Below are positions 48,977 through 56,797 of a stretch of DNA of 64,000 bases, one piece after another (the first letter of the stretch is position 1; every line of letters starts with the position of its first letter). The notes below the pieces were generated by a model. The model saw nothing but the letters and a program-made list of their open reading frames with translations. It searched no databases and was not told the origin of the DNA. The position numbers and the translations under genes are program-made. Origin of the DNA: Ruminococcus albus AD2013 (GTDB taxonomy: Bacteria > Bacillota > Clostridia > Oscillospirales > Ruminococcaceae); the NCBI RefSeq assembly GCF_000526775.1, contig NZ_JAGS01000001.1, positions 248,001 through 312,000 of the forward strand, written 5' to 3'.

Positions 48977-50065
48977 TTATATTATTTCTTTTACTAACGG
49001 TACAAATTTCAGTACTCTTGTTATCGCATAAGACACTGCAAAAGCTATGAGCATCATCAGAATCAGCGTACCTGTGCTGCCGTGTGCAAAGGGGTCAAAC
49101 TTCATAACTACAAAGATGTGCTTGTACACGATCATGTGTATCAGGTATATCCCGAATGAGCACTTGTCGATCTCAGCCGCCGCTTTATCGAGGAAAGGTA
49201 TCTCCTTGCCGTTGTCGAAAGACTTGAACAGTGAGAATACTCCTGCCGCGGCAAGCACGGTGTGTACTGCAAAGTACTGATCTGCGATATTTTTCACACG
49301 TTTGGCGGTATCAGCATCTGCGGTGTGCAGGCGGTAGTAGGTCAGGAAGATCATTCCTGCCGCGCCTATGAGTATGAATATAACGCTGAGTATCCGTCCG
49401 ATCTTCAGTTTTTCGCTGTGAATGGCATATCCCATAAAGAAATACAGTGGGAAGATACTGCCTGCGAATATGTAGAAAATCAGTGTACCACTGCCGATAA
49501 GTGTCTTAGCCGTCGTTATCACGGAATTTGCTACAAACAGCAGTCCCAGCAGATACAGCAGTTCTTTTTTGTCAGCCGATTTTGTTATAATTCGGTAGAT
49601 CGGCAACATGAGATAAAAAGCTATCATCAGGTAAAGATACCATGTGTGTGACCAGCTCATGCCGTTTTCAGTGAAGGTATCAAACACCGCATGGCGCACG
49701 CCCTCAAGCAGGTGCGCGGGTCTGAAATCCTTCTGATAGACTGCGTGATCGTACACTGCGAATATCTCGGCAAAAGCAAACAGGGCTATCACCATACGCG
49801 GCATATATTTCCCGAAGATCTTTTTGAGATCGATCTTTCGCTTAGCGTCCAGCATCAGCGCACCGCTCACCATCATGAAAGCAGGAACAGCCCAGTACAT
49901 CAGGTTGCGCACTGTGAACAATGCTGTCATTCGCTCACGATCGTTTCTCGCAAAAGTGGCGCCTGTTATATAGCAGCCGTGCAGCACGACAACTGCTATG
50001 CAGGCAAGCGCTTTTATCCGGCTGAAATACAGTATCCTGCTTTTATTTTCGGTGTCATTGTTCAT
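48977..50065 (-). CDS. acyltransferase-3 family membrane protein
   Basis: The protein has 362 residues and about ten spans. The first span carries RIKALACIAVVVLHGCY with the conserved His of the family, and the end matches FGIYLIHMIVYK. These enzymes O-acetylate or acylate cell-surface polysaccharides or related targets. It starts 2 nt after the lipoprotein stop, so it is the last gene of a three-gene operon with the lipoprotein and the dockerin-transglutaminase. Confidence 0.9.
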   Translation of the reverse strand: MNNDTENKSRILYFSRIKALACIAVVVLHGCYITGATFARNDRERMTALFTVRNLMYWAVPAFMMVSGALMLDAKRKIDLKKIFGKYMPRMVIALFAFAEIFAVYDHAVYQKDFRPAHLLEGVRHAVFDTFTENGMSWSHTWYLYLMIAFYLMLPIYRIITKSADKKELLYLLGLLFVANSVITTAKTLIGSGTLIFYIFAGSIFPLYFFMGYAIHSEKLKIGRILSVIFILIGAAGMIFLTYYRLHTADADTAKRVKNIADQYFAVHTVLAAAGVFSLFKSFDNGKEIPFLDKAAAEIDKCSFGIYLIHMIVYKHIFVVMKFDPFAHGSTGTLILMMLIAFAVSYAITRVLKFVPLVKEII

Positions 50066-50067
50066 AA

Positions 50068-50799
50068 TCAGAATACTTCGGCATCGTCGCCTACACAGCC
50101 ACCCTGATCCTGATTATCATAGGAAGGCTGCTCGTCGTAGACTGCGGGCTCTTCGTAATTATATACAGGCTCTTCGTTGTAGTTATTGTTATTATCTACA
50201 TCAGGCTCTTCATAGTAGGGCTCTGTTGTTACAACGGGCTCGTTTTCATTGCTTATGCCCTCAGCAGGCTTGCCTGCTACGGTCAGTGACTCGCCGTCTT
50301 TTGTCAGGCACTCTACGGAAGGTTCGTTGATATTGAGACCGAGCCTGATGGTGGAGCAGATGCTTGTGTTTACTTTCTCAACATCGTAAACAGTATTCTC
50401 ATCGGAGCCGTATCTTACTGTCAGAGCTTCGCCCGAAGGTATTTCAAAGGACTGGGCAAAGCCTGTGGAAAGAAAAGCACCGTCTTTAAGCAGGTCAGCG
50501 ATACACTTTCCGTCCTTGTCGAGTATCTGTATCACATAAAGGTCGATGCCTGTGTTGTTGGATATCTCGGCTCTCATCATTTCAAGCTTTTCCTCGGCCT
50601 TGGAATCTGCCTCAGCCTTGCTCTCAACGGGAGCCTTTTCTTCCTCATCTGATGTGATCACCTCCACAGCGGCAGCTGAAGAAGTGGTATCTTTTTTGGA
50701 CTCGTCGTTCTTTTTGGTATCGCCGCAGGCGCTCGTGCTAAGTGCAGTAACAGCTATTACTGCAAGGATAGATGCTTTCTTCATAAGTGTAATATTCAT
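50068..50799 (-). CDS. lipoprotein of unknown function
   Basis: The protein has 243 residues. The signal ends in the lipobox LSTSAC, followed by an acidic/Ser linker (to about residue 80), a globular part of about 100 residues and an acidic tail rich in Tyr, Asn and Pro-Glu. GGAGG is spaced for the ATG at 50799 rather than the Met five codons later. No family was recognised. It is cotranscribed between the transglutaminase and acyltransferase genes, so it probably acts at the outer face of the membrane. Confidence 0.8.
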   Translation of the reverse strand: MNITLMKKASILAVIAVTALSTSACGDTKKNDESKKDTTSSAAAVEVITSDEEEKAPVESKAEADSKAEEKLEMMRAEISNNTGIDLYVIQILDKDGKCIADLLKDGAFLSTGFAQSFEIPSGEALTVRYGSDENTVYDVEKVNTSICSTIRLGLNINEPSVECLTKDGESLTVAGKPAEGISNENEPVVTTEPYYEEPDVDNNNNYNEEPVYNYEEPAVYDEQPSYDNQDQGGCVGDDAEVF

Positions 50800-50818
50800 T
50801 TTATTTTCCTCCGTTTTA

Positions 50819-52267
50819 TCAACTCATTATAACACGTTTTACTGTGCCGTTTATGTCATATTTCCATGTGCCTTTATCGCCGTAGGTTATTTTGAAACCG
50901 CTCTGGCCTTTTTTATTTTCACACTGGAAATCGGGGTCGAATATATAGGTCTTGCCGCTGCCGCCAAAGTTGTTTATCTCGACCCATGAATGGTCGATGG
51001 ATGTTCCGCGGCTAAGTGTGCAGCTGGATATCTGATGAGCGTCAAAGCCCAGCATTTTAGCCATTTCACAGAAGCAGGCTGCCATAACGTAGCAGTTGCC
51101 CTCGTGTGCGTCAAATCCTTTGTCAGCATACCATTCCATTCCGGGAGAACCGTCTCTGGGAAGCCATTCGCCGTTGATATAGTATGAGTAAGGCATTACG
51201 CACCAGTTGAATGCCTTTTGAAGATCCCAGCCTACTTTATCGAGTACAGCTGCGGCTTTTGCGTAGTAGGGAAGAGTGTGTACTTTGACTTTAGGCGACT
51301 TATCGGCATTTTCATAGCTCTTGCCGAAAGTGTTCACTGCCAGCACCCTGAATTCGTAATCCTTTTCGGGAGATACTTTGATCTTCAAGCTGCGCTCGGA
51401 GTATTGACCGTAGTAGTGTTCCTTGCCGTCAACCTTATAATAGACGTTGTAAACATCTGCATCAGCGGCAGCTTTCCATGTCAGCTTTACGTAGTTGCGC
51501 TCGGACACAGCTTTCAGCCCTGTCACGTTTGCAGGCTTGACACGCAATTTGCATTCGTATCCGTCTGAGAAACTTTTAACGCCGCGTTTGCTTGCGGTAT
51601 TGTAGTATGTAAAGGGCATCACCTTTACGGAAATGATATCATCATCAGCCCATTTCAGTTCATCGATAGTGAGCTTATTATATCGGGTCTGACGTTTTTC
51701 GGTCTTGTTTTCGCCTGTTATTACGATATCGTAACCGTCTGCGCCCTCAACAGCTGTCCAGTTTACCGTGACATCACCGCGCAGTGATATGATATTATCA
51801 AGCTTGGTAAATTTCGTCGTTGCGGGAACTATGCTGCTTTCATCAACAGTTTCCAACAGCTCCAGCCAGTTCATGGCTCTTATGCCTTTGATATGTGCCA
51901 GCAATGAACTGAGATCGGCGATATTTATTATGCCGTTTTCGCTGACATCTGCTGCTTTCTGACCATTTACACTCAGCATCTTCTTTGATTTGATGTGAGC
52001 CGCAACCAGTGTCGCATCAGTGATATTGATCTTGCCATCGTTGTTGACATCGCCCTTTGCGAAGTCTTCTTCTGCAGTGGATTCTCCGTCGGTCGTGCTT
52101 TCGTCATCCGATGTGACAACATCGTCAGCATCGCCGTTTGCATAGCTCTCAACCGCAGAGATAGTCTGTTCCTCTGCACTGTCAGCAAATGCGCACAAAG
52201 CTCCCTGCGGGAACACAAGCGCTGCAGCTGCAACGGCAGCACAGAATTTCCTTGAAATATATGTCAT
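50819..52267 (-). CDS. secreted dockerin/FnIII/transglutaminase-like protein
   Basis: The protein has 482 residues. A signal peptide (about 1-28) is followed by an acidic linker, an N-terminal type I dockerin (DVNNDGKINITDATLVAAHI and DVSENGIINIADLSSLLAHI, about 75-135), two FnIII-like segments (about 150-340) and a transglutaminase-like domain with the complete triad C392 (GNCYVMA), H426 (DHSWVEI) and D444 (FDPDFQ). It may act as a cysteine protease, deglycylase or cross-linking enzyme on a scaffold; the true activity is unknown. The start at 52267 follows GGGGG; the ATG 17 codons earlier lies in the leader. It is the first gene of the three-gene operon. Confidence 0.9.
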   Translation of the reverse strand: MTYISRKFCAAVAAAALVFPQGALCAFADSAEEQTISAVESYANGDADDVVTSDDESTTDGESTAEEDFAKGDVNNDGKINITDATLVAAHIKSKKMLSVNGQKAADVSENGIINIADLSSLLAHIKGIRAMNWLELLETVDESSIVPATTKFTKLDNIISLRGDVTVNWTAVEGADGYDIVITGENKTEKRQTRYNKLTIDELKWADDDIISVKVMPFTYYNTASKRGVKSFSDGYECKLRVKPANVTGLKAVSERNYVKLTWKAAADADVYNVYYKVDGKEHYYGQYSERSLKIKVSPEKDYEFRVLAVNTFGKSYENADKSPKVKVHTLPYYAKAAAVLDKVGWDLQKAFNWCVMPYSYYINGEWLPRDGSPGMEWYADKGFDAHEGNCYVMAACFCEMAKMLGFDAHQISSCTLSRGTSIDHSWVEINNFGGSGKTYIFDPDFQCENKKGQSGFKITYGDKGTWKYDINGTVKRVIMS

Positions 52268-52300
52268 GTATTTCCCCCATTTCTGTTTGGTTGAATCATC

Positions 52301-52316
52301 GACTTTATTCAAAGTC
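52301..52316. promoter_or_regulatory. inverted repeat in the transglutaminase-operon leader
   Basis: GACTTT-ATTC-AAAGTC lies between a TATAAT-like box near 52325 and the RBS. It may be a small hairpin or protein site. Confidence 0.35.
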
Positions 52317-52548
52317 AACCAATATTATATCATACACAGAAAGCCGTTCCATGAACAAAATGTAAAAAATACCGACGTAGAAATACAATTTCCCGAGAAT
52401 TACTGGTTTTCAGGTTATTATCATTCTTAAAAAATGTGTTTTTTTCACAGGTGAGACAAATGGCAGAGTGAATGAGCAGTTAACAGAAAATCATACCTAT
52501 GATCCCATATTTCGTCGGAATAATACAGCTTTCTGATCCCGGGCAGGG

Positions 52549-52577
52549 TTGATTTTTCGGAAGGGATATGGTATAAT
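52549..52577 (+). promoter_or_regulatory. promoter of the three-gene rightward group
   Basis: TTGATT (52549-52554), 17 nt, TATAAT (52572-52577). It shows that the first gene must start after about 52584. Confidence 0.7.
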
Positions 52578-52605
52578 AAATTTTTGGAAAAGAGAGGTGA
52601 TGAAC

Positions 52606-53250
52606 TTGAAGGATGAGCCTTTATATGTGTTCCCGCCTAAGCTTTCTCGGACGGAGAAGCAGGCAAAGGCGCTGAATGATCTGGCTGAACACAGAAAAAT
52701 GTCCAAACAAATGTACAGAAATCTCATTCTTGCGGGAGTGATATTCGCTCTTTCGCTGCTTGTAAAGTTCATTATCATAAAGATATTGCTTATCCTGCTT
52801 GCGGCAGGCAATGCGGCGGTGGGAATTATTTTGTACAGATACTACACACTCTCTCGTGACACCCGACTTTACACCCGTATCTATCCCGATAGGCTCGAGC
52901 ATCTGCAAAAGCTTGGTCTTATGGGAGATATGCTGAAAGTCACCCTCTATTACAATGAGGTGGAGCGTTCATCTCAGGACGGCAGGGGCAATATGTGTTT
53001 CAAGCTGAAAAAGTGCGTTAAGTCACAGTTTGCAAAGGTCGATAAAAAGGGTGTCGAAAGTCCATATCAGCTAAATGATAACTTAGCGGTTCTGAAATTT
53101 ATCGATACCAAGGCTAAACTTACGCTGATCGATAAACTTCACGATGAGATCAATTATCCGAAGAAAAATTACAACGTCATCACCGACGATGATGATTATT
53201 ACAGTAAGGAAGACATGGAGTGGGATCAGCTCCATAAGCACGGTTTATAG
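52606..53250 (+). CDS. two-span membrane protein of unknown function
   Basis: The protein has 214 residues. A cytoplasmic start of about 40 residues precedes two adjacent spans (about 40-60 and 62-82) and a soluble C-terminal domain of about 130 residues. TTG at 52606 is chosen because GAGGTGAT lies at ideal distance; the ATG at 52600 is too close to it, and the ATG at 52549 is inside the promoter. The fold resembles bacterial PH-like YcxB-type membrane proteins only in general layout, so no family is assigned. The next gene follows after 11 nt. Confidence 0.75.
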   Translation: MKDEPLYVFPPKLSRTEKQAKALNDLAEHRKMSKQMYRNLILAGVIFALSLLVKFIIIKILLILLAAGNAAVGIILYRYYTLSRDTRLYTRIYPDRLEHLQKLGLMGDMLKVTLYYNEVERSSQDGRGNMCFKLKKCVKSQFAKVDKKGVESPYQLNDNLAVLKFIDTKAKLTLIDKLHDEINYPKKNYNVITDDDDYYSKEDMEWDQLHKHGL

Positions 53251-53261
53251 GAAGTGGTAAA

Positions 53262-53675
53262 ATGAAAGCAAGGATAAACTCGCCGATACAGAAATGCGCG
53301 GTGGGAGTTAATATCCCGAAAGAGAAAGCCGATATAGTCAGTGGAGTTATGGCGGCTTTTAACGGGTCATTCAAATTGGCAGGATCGGACTGCGGCGGAG
53401 AGAAGATCGGTTTCGTATGCGGACTTTCGGGATATACTGAAAGCGGAGCGAAAGCAGAGGTTTCAGAGGAACTGCTGATATTCTCGGGTCTGGATGGCAA
53501 AGAACTCAGCAAGGCAGTGACTATGCTGCGCGAAAAAGGCTGTGATATCCCGCTGAAAGCGATAGTCACACCCCATAACAGAGACTGGACAGTTTCAGCA
53601 CTTGCGAGTGAACTTGCAAAGGAACATGAGTATATGACTTCCCGCGGAAAGAGTGACAGCAATGGTAAAAAGTAA
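53262..53675 (+). CDS. DUF3783-type protein of unknown function
   Basis: The protein has 137 residues. The middle part, EELLIFSGLDGKELSKAVTM through IPLKAIVTPHNRDWTV, matches the pattern of DUF3783 proteins of Clostridia. The N-terminal 60 residues include Cys at 12, 44 and 54. It is soluble and has no catalytic motif that I recognise. It overlaps the next gene by 14 nt, so it is coupled to the EamA transporter. Confidence 0.78.
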   Translation: MKARINSPIQKCAVGVNIPKEKADIVSGVMAAFNGSFKLAGSDCGGEKIGFVCGLSGYTESGAKAEVSEELLIFSGLDGKELSKAVTMLREKGCDIPLKAIVTPHNRDWTVSALASELAKEHEYMTSRGKSDSNGKK

Positions 53676-54546
53676 ATACAAGGCAGTATTTTATATAGTA
53701 CTTTCGGCGTTCTGCTTTGCGCTGATGGGGCTTTTCGTATCGGCATCGGGTGACCTGCCCACAATGCAGAAAGTGTTTTTCAGAAACTTTTTCGCGCTGT
53801 TCATAGCCATCGTATCGCTGAAAAAAAGCGGTACGAAATTCGAGATAGGCGACAAAAAGAACCATGCTGTGCTGTTCGTACGAGCCTTCGGCGGAACCAT
53901 AGGCATGGTGGGAAATTTCTACGCACTGGGCAAAATGAACCTTTCAGATGCGCTGATGCTGAACAAGATGTCGCCTTTTTTTGTGATAGTATTCTCATTC
54001 ATATTCCTGAAAGAGAAGCTGACCCCGTTTCAGGCGCTGACGGTGGCGGGCGCGTTCATCGGAAGTCTTTTTATCATCAAGCCAAGCTTCTCGAATGTTG
54101 AGCTTTTCCCTGCAATATGCGGATTTTTAGGAGGTATGGGTGCAGGCCTTGCTTATACTTGTGTACGATATTTAGGACAGCACGGCGTTAAAGGTCCTGT
54201 GATAGTTGCGTATTTCTCGGCATTTTCAAGCCTTTTCGCACTGCCTTTCCTTATAATACAGTACAAGCCCATGACGCTGGTGCAGTTCCTTATGCTGCTG
54301 GGCGCAGGCGTTTCGGCGGCAGGCGGACAGTTTTCCATAACCGCGGCATACTCCCATGCCCCTGCGAAAGAGATATCGGTATATGACTATTCACAGTTGA
54401 TATTCTCTACTATCCTAGGTGTGATATTCCTGAACCAGTTCCCCGATAAATGGAGCTTTGTGGGATATGTGATAATTATTACAATGGCGGTGCTGGTGTT
54501 TGTATATAACAATTTTCTCCATGTGGAGAATGAGAAGAAACAGTGA
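53662..54546 (+). CDS. EamA/DMT-superfamily transporter
   Basis: The protein has 294 residues and ten spans in two EamA repeats (about 5-135 and 150-285), each with the ALMG or SAAGG type helix breaks. It probably exports or exchanges a small metabolite or amino acid; the substrate cannot be predicted. The ATG at 53662 is preferred over an in-frame GTG at 53653 because GGAAAGAG is better spaced. It is the last of three overlapping or close genes. Confidence 0.9.
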   Translation: MVKSKYKAVFYIVLSAFCFALMGLFVSASGDLPTMQKVFFRNFFALFIAIVSLKKSGTKFEIGDKKNHAVLFVRAFGGTIGMVGNFYALGKMNLSDALMLNKMSPFFVIVFSFIFLKEKLTPFQALTVAGAFIGSLFIIKPSFSNVELFPAICGFLGGMGAGLAYTCVRYLGQHGVKGPVIVAYFSAFSSLFALPFLIIQYKPMTLVQFLMLLGAGVSAAGGQFSITAAYSHAPAKEISVYDYSQLIFSTILGVIFLNQFPDKWSFVGYVIIITMAVLVFVYNNFLHVENEKKQ

Positions 54547-54608
54547 ACCATGACTTGTGGGATGATCTGCAAAGAATACAGATGAATGTAAAATTTCTGT
54601 AAACCCCT

Positions 54609-54637
54609 TGAAATCTCCGAAAAAATATGATATCATA
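54609..54637 (+). promoter_or_regulatory. promoter of the T-box leader
   Basis: TTGAAA (54609-54614), 17 nt, TATCAT (54632-54637). Confidence 0.65.
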
Positions 54638-54644
54638 TAATTTG

Positions 54645-54936
54645 TAAAATTTATATCACATCAAACACTATGACCAAGAGAGTACGTACTCAACACGGAT
54701 TTCAGAGAGAACCGCCCATTGTGGTGCTGAAAGCGGTTTATTTCGCGGAGTGCCGAAGTTCACTTGTGAGTGGCTGCGCCGAAGGCTTAGGCTTGTAAGT
54801 GCGGACGCTGTGCCTGCGTTACGGGAAAGGGGAATGTTGGTTCCCCAGGGTGGTCACGGTCAGACTTTAAGTTTGACTATATACAAGATTCGTCTTAGTC
54901 GGTCTTGTCCTGTTTTTTGGACAAGACCGTTTTTTT
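54645..54936 (+). ncRNA. T-box riboswitch, phenylalanine type
   Basis: Conserved T-box leader elements occur in order: AAGAGAGTA at the base of stem I, a putative specifier TTC (54701-54703) directly before AGAGAG, GGTGCTGAAAGC, GAAGTTCAC...GAGT, then the T-box AGGGTGGTCACGG (54847-54859) and an intrinsic terminator (GGTCTTGTCC/GGACAAGACC at 54901-54928, T-run 54930-54936). Uncharged tRNA-Phe would pair with UUC and with the T-box bulge and prevent termination. The specifier agrees with pheS-pheT downstream. The first gene it controls is a methyltransferase. Confidence 0.92.
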
Positions 54937-54951
54937 GTTTAAGGGGGGCGT

Positions 54952-55704
54952 ATGGAATACAGGCTTTGTTTTGATACTATACCCGAGCAGTTTGATAAGT
55001 GGCGCATACATTACAGTGATGAACTGTTTGCGCATATAATCGATAAGGCGCATATCGGCAGGAACACAAAAGTGTTGGAACTGGGTCCCGGGACGGGGCA
55101 GGCTACCGACCCGATACTTGATACGGGCTGTGACTATACCGCCATCGAGCTGGGCAAAAATTTCTCGGAGATACTGCGTAAAAAGTATGGCGGACGCGGT
55201 AATTACAGGCTGATAAATGATGACTTCATCACCCACTATTTTAATGGTGAAAAGTTTGACTTTATCTACTCTGCGGCGACTATACAGTGGATACCCGAGA
55301 AAGTCGCTTTCGGCAAGACTTTTGAACTGCTTAAAAGCGGTGGTATACTGGCGATGATGTATCTTCACGGGGATTATGAGACCCCAGACCCTGCGCTTTT
55401 TGCGGATATTCAGAAAGTCTATGACAAATACTTCAAACCGCCGACCAGCTACAAGGGCGGGTTCGTTTACGACAATGCGGTGAACTACGGCTTTACCGAG
55501 CTTGAAACCAGGTATTTCAAGGGCAGGCGTGAATATACGGCTGATGAGTACATTCAGTACATAGGCACCCACAGCGATCACATAACGCTTGAAGAACCCT
55601 ATCGCACGCCGTTTTTTGAGGGTGTTTACGAAGCTGTGCAGGCGCATGGCGGAAAAGTTGTTTATAACGATACTTACATACTTAAAACAGTACGTAAGCC
55701 ATGA
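54952..55704 (+). CDS. class I SAM-dependent methyltransferase in the pheST operon
   Basis: The protein has 250 residues. Motif I is VLELGPGTGQAT (about 41-52), the strand-2 acidic residue is in YTAIELG, and motif IV is FDFIYSAATIQWIP, a pattern close to trans-aconitate or ubiquinone-type small-molecule methyltransferases. It starts 15 nt after the T-box terminator (RBS GGGGGG) and ends 33 nt before pheS, with no terminator between. It should therefore be induced by phenylalanine-tRNA starvation together with pheST. Its substrate is unknown. Confidence 0.88.
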   Translation: MEYRLCFDTIPEQFDKWRIHYSDELFAHIIDKAHIGRNTKVLELGPGTGQATDPILDTGCDYTAIELGKNFSEILRKKYGGRGNYRLINDDFITHYFNGEKFDFIYSAATIQWIPEKVAFGKTFELLKSGGILAMMYLHGDYETPDPALFADIQKVYDKYFKPPTSYKGGFVYDNAVNYGFTELETRYFKGRREYTADEYIQYIGTHSDHITLEEPYRTPFFEGVYEAVQAHGGKVVYNDTYILKTVRKP

Positions 55705-55737
55705 GATAAGTAAAGTATTATTTTAGGAGGATAAATT

Positions 55738-56757
55738 ATGAAAGAACAGTTAACCAGTATCGAAGAACGCGCTAAATCCGAACTTTCGGGTATCAGCGAC
55801 ATCAAGCTGCTGGAGGATTTCCGCGTAAGGTTCCTCGGCAAAAAGGGTGAGCTGACTGCTATACTCAAGCAGATGGGCAAGCTTTCTGCTGAGGAAAGAC
55901 CTGTTATCGGTCAGCTGGCAAACAAGGTGAGAAGCGATATCGAGGAAGCTCTCAATGCACGTAAGGAAGAGCTGAAAAGCAAGGCTGAGGAACTTCGTCT
56001 TAAAGCTGAAAGACTTGACGTTACACTCCCCGGCAAGAAGACCAAGATAGGCAGGGCACACCCCTTGCAGGTAACCCTCGAACAGGTCGAGGAAGTATTC
56101 CTCGGCATGGGCTTTGATATCGTTGAAGGCCCCGAGGTTGAGACTGACCACTACTGCTTTGAGGCACTGAATATGCCCAAGCATCACCCTGCAAGAGATA
56201 CTCAGGATACTTTCTATATCAATGAGAACGTTCTGCTGAGAACACAGACCTCCTCCGTACAGATAAGGACTATGGAGAACAGAAAGCCTCCTATCCGTAT
56301 AATCTCCCCCGGCAGAGTTTACCGTTCTGATGCTGTTGACGCTACTCATTCACCTCTGTTCCATCAGATCGAGGGTCTTGTTATCGACAAGGGCATCACT
56401 ATGGCTGACCTCAAGGGTACTCTCGAACTGTTGATGAAGCGTCTTTATGGTGAGGAAACTCAGGTAAGATTCAGACCCCACCACTTCCCTTACACCGAGC
56501 CTTCAGCTGAGGTCGATCTTATGTGCTTCAACTGTCACGGCAAGGGCTGTTCCATGTGCAAGCAGGAAGGCTGGGTTGAGCTTCTTGGTTCCGGTATGGT
56601 ACACCCCAAGGTGCTTGAAGAATGCGGCATCGATCCCGAGGTATACAGCGGTTTCGCCTTCGGCATCGGTCTTGAAAGAATCACAATGGGTCGTTACAGC
56701 ATAAATGATATGCGTCTGCTTTATGAGAACGATATGAGGTTCCTGGAGCAGTTCTGA
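55738..56757 (+). CDS. pheS: phenylalanine-tRNA ligase alpha subunit
   Basis: The protein has 339 residues, the usual length. An N-terminal coiled coil (about 1-90) precedes the class II catalytic core, with motif 2 in RVYRSDAVDATHSPLFHQIEG and motif 3 in FGIGLERITM. It forms an alpha2-beta2 enzyme with PheT and charges tRNA-Phe. The RBS is TAGGAGG. Regulation is by the T-box upstream of the preceding methyltransferase gene. Confidence 0.98.
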   Translation: MKEQLTSIEERAKSELSGISDIKLLEDFRVRFLGKKGELTAILKQMGKLSAEERPVIGQLANKVRSDIEEALNARKEELKSKAEELRLKAERLDVTLPGKKTKIGRAHPLQVTLEQVEEVFLGMGFDIVEGPEVETDHYCFEALNMPKHHPARDTQDTFYINENVLLRTQTSSVQIRTMENRKPPIRIISPGRVYRSDAVDATHSPLFHQIEGLVIDKGITMADLKGTLELLMKRLYGEETQVRFRPHHFPYTEPSAEVDLMCFNCHGKGCSMCKQEGWVELLGSGMVHPKVLEECGIDPEVYSGFAFGIGLERITMGRYSINDMRLLYENDMRFLEQF

Positions 56758-56797
56758 TAAGCTGGTAATATTGATTAATAACGGAGGTTTTAAATAA

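Noticed and set aside
54750..54974. 74-residue reading frame before the methyltransferase
   Set aside because: It lies within the conserved T-box leader and its terminator.
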